Origin: Pyrinomonadaceae bacterium
Lineage (GTDB): Bacteria; Acidobacteriota; Blastocatellia; Pyrinomonadales; Pyrinomonadaceae
Assembly: GCA_013812565.1 (NCBI GenBank)
Contig: JACCTF010000824.1
Location: forward strand, 1 to 5,740
Reading direction: 5' to 3'
DNA: 5,740 nucleotides
Positions 1 through 5,188 of this stretch are shown piece after piece; position 1 is the stretch's first letter; each line of letters begins with the position of its first letter. The translations under genes were made by a program, and so were the position numbers. Below the pieces are notes generated by a model, which had not been told where the DNA came from, did not search any database, and saw only the letters and a list, made by a program, of their open reading frames with translations.

Positions 1-21
1 CCGTAAGTCCTTTGAAATCAA

Positions 22-41
22 CAAAGCCATTTTTGGCTTTG
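22..41. repeat. 8-bp perfect inverted repeat with TTTT loop upstream of the ROK regulator
   Basis: CAAAGCCA (22-29) and TGGCTTTG (34-41) are perfect reverse complements around a TTTT loop. A copy of the right arm core, ATGGCTTT, recurs at 76-83. No T-run follows the stem on either strand, so it is a poor terminator. It could be an operator for the downstream regulator or chance. The symmetry is seen directly; any function is inference. Confidence 0.4.
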
Positions 42-130
42 GCAATTTCCAAACACCCTCTAACAGAAGCCCTGAATGGCTTTAATAGGCTGGCAGCAGA
101 GCATCTCACTTTCGCGAGGACATATTACTG

Positions 131-223
131 ATGTTTTCTGAGCTTGCGCAGACGGTGGGTACTCTCCACGAGACCCGAACTAAAGAGCTGTCCACACGTA
201 GCAGCTTTTCTGTTTATGCGTAA
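131..223 (+). CDS. Possible 30-aa leader peptide overlapping the ROK start
   Basis: An ATG at 131 is preceded by GAGGA at 116-120, a 10-nt spacing and the clearest Shine-Dalgarno arrangement in the window. The frame runs 30 codons (beginning MFSELAQTVG, ending SSFSVYA) to TAA at 221-223. The stop lies just inside the ROK gene, whose ATG at 216 has no Shine-Dalgarno of its own, giving an 8-nt overlap. This suggests translational coupling or a regulatory upstream ORF. The peptide resembles nothing I recognise. The alternative is that the ROK gene uses the TTG at 144, in which case this frame is incidental. Existence as a translated ORF is inference. Confidence 0.3.
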   Translation: MFSELAQTVGTLHETRTKELSTRSSFSVYA

Positions 224-1430
224 AATCGACCTTACGAGTTTTCAAGTGGCGACGAGCGAAACCGCGCGTGACATTAATCGCCGCATCGTGCTTGATTTAA
301 TTCGCACCCGTCAGCCGATCTCACGTGCTGATCTCGCCCGCCACTCAGGTCTGCAACGCAGCACCGTGTCTGTCATCACTGAACAACTGATTACCCAACG
401 GTGGGTTATCGAAGGTGCGACGGGGCATCAACCGCGCGGGCGCAAACCTCGATTCTTGCAGTTCAACAGTGAACGCGCCGGTATCATCGGCATCAACGTG
501 CGCCCCGTCATAACCACGATTGCGTCAGCTGATTTGCACGCGCGTTTTCTCGCGCAGGAACAAATCCGAACTGCGAGCGACCCGGATGTTTTCATCAAAG
601 ATTTAAGCAACCGTGTGCGCCTCTTCATGAAAGCGCATTCTCATATCTCCTATGAGGGGATTGGCATCAGTCTTCCCGGAAGAGTGGATAACATAACGCA
701 GCGGTTAGTCTTTGCGCCGAATCTAGGTTGGCGCGACGTGGATTTGAAGACGCCACTGGAACGCGCCACAAACCTTCCGGTGGAACTCGAAAATGCGGCA
801 AACGCTTGCGCTTTGTCGGAGATCTGGTTCGGAAAGAACATAGAGGGCATAAGCGATCTCGTTGCCGTCACCGTTTCAGAGGGAATCGGTACAGGCATTG
901 TGGCGAACGGACAGTTGATGCGCGGACCGACGGGGGTCGCCGGCGAGTTCGGACACGTCTCTATTAACGAAAGCGGCCCGGTATGCAAATGCGGCAATCG
1001 TGGTTGCTGGGAGGTTTATGCCTCCAACTCGGCGGCAGTTGATTACTATTTTCAAGCGGCAGCGGGCGCTCGCCGCGATAAGCGCCATGAACAAACGGTC
1101 ACATCCGACTTGACCTTCGATGATTTGCTGCGGCTTGCCGAACAGGGCGACGACAAAGCTGGCGAAGCGCTTGACCGCATGGCGCACTACATCGGCATCG
1201 GCATCGCGATGCTGACCACTGCGCTTGCGCCAAGCGTGATCGTCATTATCGGAGAAGTAACCCGCGCGTGGGAGCGGGTTGAACCGATCATCAAGCGCGT
1301 TGTCGCTGAACGCTCACCGGGACAGGCAATGACTCGCTTAGTGCCAGCAGATGATGCTGCGCAACCCAGACTGCGGGGAACTGTTGCACTGTTACTGCAA
1401 AAGCATTTCGGCGCACCAACTATAGCTTAA
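216..1430 (+). CDS. ROK-family transcriptional regulator (NagC/XylR type)
   Basis: Predicted cytoplasmic DNA-binding repressor of 404 aa, sensing a sugar or sugar derivative. An N-terminal winged helix-turn-helix lies at about residues 17-75, with the recognition region ISRADLARHSGLQRSTVSVI at 35-54. It is followed by a basic wing (RGRKPR, 74-79). The ROK domain carries the family motif GEFGH (243-247) and the zinc site CKCGNRGC (257-264), with H247 as the usual fourth ligand. The kinase phosphate loop (DxGGT-like) is reduced to IGINV at 91-95. The catalytic Asp of the usual NDAN motif is replaced by Ala (ENAAN, 192-196). It should therefore bind but not phosphorylate sugar. The length is normal for ROK repressors. 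I chose ATG 216 over TTG 144 because homology-like sequence begins MRKIDLTSF and the 24 extra residues look non-family. It probably controls the genes downstream; that is inferred from position only. Confidence 0.93.
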   Translation: MRKIDLTSFQVATSETARDINRRIVLDLIRTRQPISRADLARHSGLQRSTVSVITEQLITQRWVIEGATGHQPRGRKPRFLQFNSERAGIIGINVRPVITTIASADLHARFLAQEQIRTASDPDVFIKDLSNRVRLFMKAHSHISYEGIGISLPGRVDNITQRLVFAPNLGWRDVDLKTPLERATNLPVELENAANACALSEIWFGKNIEGISDLVAVTVSEGIGTGIVANGQLMRGPTGVAGEFGHVSINESGPVCKCGNRGCWEVYASNSAAVDYYFQAAAGARRDKRHEQTVTSDLTFDDLLRLAEQGDDKAGEALDRMAHYIGIGIAMLTTALAPSVIVIIGEVTRAWERVEPIIKRVVAERSPGQAMTRLVPADDAAQPRLRGTVALLLQKHFGAPTIA

Positions 1431-1437
1431 CGTTTAT

Positions 1438-1449
1438 AGAGTATACTCT
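1438..1449. promoter_or_regulatory. 12-bp perfect palindrome just after the ROK stop
   Basis: AGAGTATACTCT is self-complementary with no spacer and begins 8 nt past the stop codon of the regulator. It is too AT-rich and loopless to make a good intrinsic terminator. It shares TATAC and AGAGT elements with the palindromic block near 1555, so it may be a second binding site for the same protein. Function is inference. Confidence 0.3.
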
Positions 1450-1529
1450 TCTCATCCATTTTGTTGTTGACTCGAACTAGACTTAATAAGGATGGCTTAA
1501 ACATCTTCATAACGCATGCCGCAGACCTC

Positions 1530-1628
1530 GGTTGTGTTGCAAAAACTTTCGGACTATACAGAGTGCTGTATATTCTGTATGGAACAAGTGCTACATATTG
1601 CAGCCAAATAATTATTCGCAACACAACC
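1530..1628. repeat. 99-nt inverted-repeat block in the ROK-oxidoreductase intergenic region
   Basis: GGTTGTGTTGC (1530-1540) and GCAACACAACC (1618-1628) are perfect 11-bp reverse complements separated by 77 nt. They enclose a second, shorter palindrome (1555-1572). The block ends 24 nt before the oxidoreductase ATG. It could fold in RNA as a long stem capping an inner hairpin, act as paired operators for a looping repressor, or be a small mobile remnant. I see no convincing target-site duplication (left flank ends CCTC, right flank begins CCTA). The repeat is seen directly; its role is inferred. Confidence 0.5.
1532..1580 (+). promoter_or_regulatory. Operator-like palindrome overlapping a weak promoter candidate
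   Basis: TATACAG (1555-1561) and CTGTATA (1566-1572) form a perfect 7-bp inverted repeat with a 4-nt spacer. A further half-site CTGTAT lies at 1575-1580, 9 bp after the previous CTGTAT. A weak sigma70-like match overlaps it: TTGTGT (1532-1537), 17-nt spacer, TATACA (1555-1560). TATATT at 1569-1574 is an alternative -10. A palindrome sitting on the -10 of the oxidoreductase operon is what a repressor site would look like, and the adjacent ROK protein is the obvious candidate. The promoter call is weak. Confidence 0.35.
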
Positions 1629-1652
1629 CCTACCTGAAATGGATAAAGAATC

Positions 1653-2789
1653 ATGAAAAAAGCGCGACTTGACCGGCGCAAGTTTGTTAAGACTTTCATC
1701 ACCACTGCGGCTGGCGTTACCGTGACTTTCTCCCCGCCAAAGAAATTCGTGAGTGCGAAAGAAATAGCGAAAGCACCACAAATTCGATTCTCTGCCATTG
1801 GGCTGAACCATGGGCACATCTACGGCCAAATCGAAGCCGTGCAGCGCGGCGGCGGTGAGTTGGTTTCGTTCTTTGCCAAGGAACCTGATCTGGCCGCCGC
1901 TTTCTCCAAGCGGTATCCGCAGGCGAAGCTTGCGCGCAGTGAACAGGAGATTCTCGAAGACCGCTCGATCCAACTGATCGTCAGCGCCTCGATCCCGAAT
2001 GAGCGCGCACCACTCGGCGTTGAGGTAATGCAGCACGGCAAAGACTTTATGGCAGACAAGCCGGGCATCACCTCACTTGAACAACTGGCCGCGGTGCGCC
2101 GCGTGCAGGAGCAGACGCACCGCATCTACTCGATCATGTACAGTGAGCGGTTGGAGAATCGTGCGACGGTTAAAGCAGGTGAACTGGTCAAAGCCGGAGC
2201 TATCGGCAAAGTTATCCAGACCGTCGGACTTGGTCCGCATCGTACAAACCTGTCGCAGCGTCCGGCGTGGTTCTTCGACCGCAGGCGTTATGGCGGCATC
2301 ATCTGCGATATCGGTTCGCATCAGTTCGATCAATTTTTGTACTTCACCGGATCGACCAAAGCTGAAGTTGTTGCCTCGCAGATCGGCAACGTTCACCACC
2401 AGCAATACCCCGAATTTGAAGACTTCGGCGATGTGATGCTACGCGGTGATCAGGGAACAGGTTACATCCGTGTCGACTGGTTCACGCCGGACGGGCTGAA
2501 CACATGGGGGGACGCGCGACTGACGATTCTCGGCACAAACGGCTACATCGAAATTCGCAAGAACGTTGACATTGCCGGAAGAGCCGGAAGCAATCACCTA
2601 TTTCTGGTCGATCAGAAATCGACCCGCTATTTGGATTGCAGCAGAGGGCCTCTGCCTTATGGTGAACAACTCGTCCAAGATATTAATAATCGAACTGAGA
2701 CTGCGATGTCACAAGCCCACTGCTTTCTCGCGACAGAACTGGCGCTCAAAGCGCAGATGCAAGCACAAAAAATCAGCTTTAAGAAGTAG
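1653..2789 (+). CDS. Tat-exported Gfo/Idh/MocA-family oxidoreductase
   Basis: Predicted NAD(P)-dependent sugar oxidoreductase of 378 aa, exported folded. The twin-arginine leader has DRRKFVK at 7-13 and a hydrophobic stretch at about 14-27. A Rossmann domain starts near residue 43, but the usual GxGxxG loop is replaced by GLNHGHIYG (50-58). The catalytic-lysine motif is ADKPG (134-138, K136) where many relatives have EKP. The second family motif is intact: YGGIICDIGSHQFDQ (213-227), with D219, H223 and D226 the likely substrate-site residues. The C-terminal alpha/beta domain follows. ATG 1653 is chosen because the Tat motif begins directly after it; only a weak GGATAAAG precedes it. It opens the enzyme operon, 70 bp before the ThuA-domain gene. 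Family membership is secure; the substrate is unknown. Confidence 0.9.
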   Translation: MKKARLDRRKFVKTFITTAAGVTVTFSPPKKFVSAKEIAKAPQIRFSAIGLNHGHIYGQIEAVQRGGGELVSFFAKEPDLAAAFSKRYPQAKLARSEQEILEDRSIQLIVSASIPNERAPLGVEVMQHGKDFMADKPGITSLEQLAAVRRVQEQTHRIYSIMYSERLENRATVKAGELVKAGAIGKVIQTVGLGPHRTNLSQRPAWFFDRRRYGGIICDIGSHQFDQFLYFTGSTKAEVVASQIGNVHHQQYPEFEDFGDVMLRGDQGTGYIRVDWFTPDGLNTWGDARLTILGTNGYIEIRKNVDIAGRAGSNHLFLVDQKSTRYLDCSRGPLPYGEQLVQDINNRTETAMSQAHCFLATELALKAQMQAQKISFKK

Positions 2790-2859
2790 ATATTGCCACC
2801 GGGGAATAAAACAAAATCAGCTATTATAGCCTTCTACATTCACCATCAAATCAACGACC

Positions 2860-3702
2860 ATGAATACATTTGTTAATAGAATCCTGCTTTGCCTTTTGGT
2901 GTTATTACCGACGACTGGAAGTAAAGGATATGCCGGTGATAAGGTCGATTGGAAACAAGTAAAAGTTTTGGTATATACCAGAAATGGGAAAGGTTATGTG
3001 CACGATAACATTCCGAATGCGGTAAACCGCATTCAGAAACTGGGACAGCAGCATGGATTCAAAGTAGATGTATCGGATAATCCCTCGGTATTTACCGAGG
3101 AGAATCTGAAACAATATACGTTGCTTGTTTTTCCCAGCACTAATAACGATGTGTTTGAAACAGATGAGCAGCGTCTGGTATTCAGAAGATACATCGAGTC
3201 GGGCGGCGGTCTGGTGGGTATACATTCCGTAACGGGTACGGAAAGGAAATGGAAGTGGTTTAAGATGATGTTGGGCGGAACATTCGCGTGGCATGCCAGA
3301 TTCCAGAAGTACACTATAAAAGTGATTGATCCCGACCATCCTTCCGTGCAAGGTTTGCCCAAGATATGGGAGAAAGGCGATGAATGCTACTTCATGAAGG
3401 AGATGTATCCAGGCATCCACGCGGTGCTGGCGCATGACCTTACCACATTACAAGAGAACGAACGGGAGAAGATAATGACATTCTCCATACCGTTTACAGA
3501 CCTTTATCCGGCTACGTGGTATCAGCATTTTGACGGAGGACATATCTGGATCACAGCGCTTGGGCATGACAAAAAAGATTATGAAGACCCTGTATTTGTT
3601 CAGCACATAATACAGGGGATACAGTTCGTAGCCGGACAAGTTAAAAAAACCGGCTATAGCAAAGCCTACGCAGGTTCAAGGGACGAGCCTGTCCGCTACT
3701 GA
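2860..3702 (+). CDS. Secreted ThuA-domain protein
   Basis: 280-aa ThuA-like protein with a glutamine-amidotransferase-like flavodoxin fold. A hydrophobic Sec-type signal spans about residues 6-19 (RILLCLLVLLP at 7-17), with cleavage plausible near 25 (GYAGD). The ThuA core starts at VKVLVYT (34-40), then has H48, LLVFPSTNND (88-97), the turn SGGGLVGIH (114-122), DPDHPSVQGLP (157-167), the acidic DECYF (174-178) and the C-terminal block ALGHDKKDYEDPVF (233-246). Members of this family take part in disaccharide and 3-keto-sugar metabolism beside Gfo/Idh/MocA enzymes, as in rhizobial ThuA/ThuB. No Shine-Dalgarno precedes the ATG. GC is about 46% by hand count, lower than its neighbours, and the style is Bacteroidota-like, so transfer is possible. 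Three perfect inverted repeats lie inside the gene. The exact reaction is unknown. Confidence 0.9.
   Translation: MNTFVNRILLCLLVLLPTTGSKGYAGDKVDWKQVKVLVYTRNGKGYVHDNIPNAVNRIQKLGQQHGFKVDVSDNPSVFTEENLKQYTLLVFPSTNNDVFETDEQRLVFRRYIESGGGLVGIHSVTGTERKWKWFKMMLGGTFAWHARFQKYTIKVIDPDHPSVQGLPKIWEKGDECYFMKEMYPGIHAVLAHDLTTLQENEREKIMTFSIPFTDLYPATWYQHFDGGHIWITALGHDKKDYEDPVFVQHIIQGIQFVAGQVKKTGYSKAYAGSRDEPVRY
3015..3034. repeat. Intragenic 9-bp perfect inverted repeat in the ThuA gene
   Basis: GAATGCGGT (3015-3023) and ACCGCATTC (3026-3034) are perfect reverse complements with an AA centre. As RNA this gives an 8-bp stem with a TAAA tetraloop. The coding reading is NAVNRI. The same arms recur at 4233-4260 in the next gene. 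The symmetry is certain; its role is unknown. Confidence 0.6.
3083..3100. repeat. Intragenic 8-bp perfect inverted repeat in the ThuA gene
   Basis: CCTCGGTA (3083-3090) and TACCGAGG (3093-3100) pair perfectly around TT. As RNA this is a 7-bp GC-rich stem with a 4-nt loop. It lies 48 bp after the previous repeat and shares its CGGTA/ACCG core. There is no T-run after it, so it is not an intrinsic terminator. Confidence 0.55.
3225..3243. repeat. Intragenic 7-bp perfect inverted repeat in the ThuA gene
   Basis: TTCCGTA (3225-3231) and TACGGAA (3237-3243) pair perfectly around ACGGG. This is the third inverted repeat in the first half of the gene. Alone it could be chance; together with the two upstream it is notable. 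Confidence 0.45.
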
Positions 3703-3728
3703 CTTCAAGTTTGACCCGGTGAACGAAC

Positions 3729-5126
3729 ATGAGTAACAAACAAAAACCTGATGTTTCGCGGAGGATCTTCGTTAAGACAGTAGTAACAGGAGCTGTTGCT
3801 TCTTCTTTTGCCGGTAGTGGCTTTCCCGCTATTGTACCTGCGTCTGTACGGGGGGAAAACGCTCCCAGTAAGCGGATCAATATCGGTGCCATCGGGACGG
3901 GCCGTATTTCACGGGATCATGACATGCCTGGTGTTTGGAAACACGATGACGCCCGGATCATTGCCGTCTGCGATGTTGATAGCAAAAGAGTAGAAGATGC
4001 CAAGAAGTTGGTGAACGGGTACTACAGCAAAAAGACAGGAAAGACTTATGACGGAGTTACCGGGTATGGAGATTACCGTGAACTCTTAAAAAACAAAGAC
4101 ATTGATGCCGTGCTGATCAGCACCCCTGATCATTGGCATGCGCTGATCGGCATTCACGCGGTCGAAGCCGGTAAGGATGTGTATCTACAGAAACCGGCAT
4201 CCCTCACCATCGCCGAAGGAAGAGCTTTGAGTAATGCGGTACATCGTACCGACCGCATTCTACAGATTGGCAGCCAACAGCGTTCTTCCCCGCAGTTTCG
4301 CTACGCGGCTGAGTTGGTGCGTAACGGTCGGGTCGGCCAGTTAAAAACAGTGTCGGTAGGTTTACCGGGTGATCCGTCAGGAAACGAAGAGCCGGAGATG
4401 CCTATCCCCAACAACCTAAATTATGAGATGTGGCTAGGTTCTACCCCTCAAGCCTACTACACCGAAAAACGAGTTCATCCCCAGAACGACTATAGCCGGC
4501 CGGGGTGGTTGCGATGTGAGCAGTTCGGGGCCGGCATGATCACGGGTTGGGGATCCCATCACATCGATTGTTCGCATTGGGCGATGGACACGGAACATAC
4601 GGGGCCGATTGAAGTTTCCGGCTGGGCTGAATTTCCGACGAAAGGGTTATGGGATGTGCATGGTAAATTTCGCACAGAAGCTTTGTATGCTAACGGCGTA
4701 AAGATGATCGTAAGCAACGAACTACCTAACGGAATAAAGTTTGAAGGGACCGAAGGGTGGATATTCGTCTCCCGCGGTAACGCATCGGTGACGGCCAGCG
4801 ACCCGGTCGCAAAACTGAAGGACGACAAAGCTCTGTCCGCTAGTGACCCCAAAATTATAACTTCTGTTATCGGGCCTAGGGAGATTCACTTGTATGAAAG
4901 CCATGATCACCACGGTAACTGGCTGGAATGCGTGAGGACACGAAAGCCCCCTATCGCACCGATAGAGGTAGGACATCGTTCCTGCTCGACTTGCCTGATC
5001 CATCATATCGCCATGAAGTTGAAAAGGAAGGTGTATTGGGACCCGAAGAGTGAAAGCTTCAAGAACGATACGGAAGCTATCGGCATGTTGTCCCGTCCAC
5101 AACGTCGGCCTTATATCATCGGTTGA
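3729..5126 (+). CDS. Tat-exported Gfo/Idh/MocA-family oxidoreductase
   Basis: Predicted NAD(P)-dependent sugar dehydrogenase of 465 aa. The Tat leader SRRIFVK (10-16) is followed by a hydrophobic stretch at 17-27 and an alanine/proline-rich cleavage region near 38-45. The Rossmann loop is canonical, IGAIGTGRIS (52-61). The catalytic-lysine motif is QKPAS (154-158, K155). The typical GSQQRS follows at 181-186. The substrate-site motif is GAGMITGWGSHHID (267-280): the Asp usual at position 273 is Gly, as in the subfamily with GW.GxHHxD, while H277, H278 and D280 remain. The C-terminal pattern HGNWLECVRTRKPP (395-408), then the histidine-rich IHHIAMKL, is typical of this secreted group. It begins 26 bp after the ThuA stop, so it is probably cotranscribed. 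There is no clear Shine-Dalgarno. Substrate unknown. Confidence 0.93.
   Translation: MSNKQKPDVSRRIFVKTVVTGAVASSFAGSGFPAIVPASVRGENAPSKRINIGAIGTGRISRDHDMPGVWKHDDARIIAVCDVDSKRVEDAKKLVNGYYSKKTGKTYDGVTGYGDYRELLKNKDIDAVLISTPDHWHALIGIHAVEAGKDVYLQKPASLTIAEGRALSNAVHRTDRILQIGSQQRSSPQFRYAAELVRNGRVGQLKTVSVGLPGDPSGNEEPEMPIPNNLNYEMWLGSTPQAYYTEKRVHPQNDYSRPGWLRCEQFGAGMITGWGSHHIDCSHWAMDTEHTGPIEVSGWAEFPTKGLWDVHGKFRTEALYANGVKMIVSNELPNGIKFEGTEGWIFVSRGNASVTASDPVAKLKDDKALSASDPKIITSVIGPREIHLYESHDHHGNWLECVRTRKPPIAPIEVGHRSCSTCLIHHIAMKLKRKVYWDPKSESFKNDTEAIGMLSRPQRRPYIIG
4233..4260. repeat. Nested inverted repeat sharing arms with the ThuA-gene repeat
   Basis: AATGCGGT (4233-4240) pairs with ACCGCATT (4252-4259). A competing inner pair is CGGTAC (4237-4242) with GTACCG (4246-4251). 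The outer arms, AATGCGGTA and ACCGCATTC, are the same as those at 3016-3024 and 3026-3034. The coding reading here is NAVHRTDRI. Seen directly; a shared regulatory role is speculation. Confidence 0.45.
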
Positions 5127-5188
5127 CGGTAGAGCTTCTCTCTATTGCCATGTCAAATACTCACCTGACACCTTACCAACAAAGAATC

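Noticed and set aside
1..131. Open frames reaching the left edge on both strands: plus frame ending at TGA 129-131, and minus frame from about 126 leftwards (LEIAKAKNGFVDFKGLT)
   Set aside because: Only about 42 codons are visible, both strands are open over the same bases, the minus frame has no ATG (only GTG/TTG), and I recognise no family. Either could be the edge of a neighbouring gene, but the sequence cannot decide.
144..215. N-terminal extension of the ROK protein from TTG 144
   Set aside because: The 24 added residues look unlike the family, and the good Shine-Dalgarno is spaced for ATG 131 in another frame rather than for TTG 144.
1201..1212. 12-bp palindrome GCATCGCGATGC within the ROK gene, following GGCATC direct repeats
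   Set aside because: It falls in a repetitive Gly-Ile coding stretch (IGIGIAM), where codon choice readily produces such words.
1438..1470. Intrinsic terminator after the ROK gene
   Set aside because: The palindrome has no loop and an AT-rich stem, and the following T-run is weak (ATTTTGTTG), so it does not meet terminator criteria.
1554..2036. 160-codon minus-strand frame across the intergenic gap and the first oxidoreductase
   Set aside because: It is a complement-frame shadow of a clear gene with intact family motifs and has no recognisable domain of its own. The same applies to the minus frames at 1427-1819, 1820-2125 and 2073-2405.
2793..2830. Promoter for the ThuA gene: TTGCCA (2793-2798) with TATTAT (2822-2827), and the palindrome GCTATTATAGC (2820-2830)
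   Set aside because: The spacer is 23 nt, too long for a normal sigma70 promoter, and the palindrome is short and AT-rich. It remains possible but unsupported.
2905..3435. 176-codon minus-strand frame opposite the ThuA gene
   Set aside because: The sense strand has a complete ThuA fold with a signal peptide; the antisense product has no family features.
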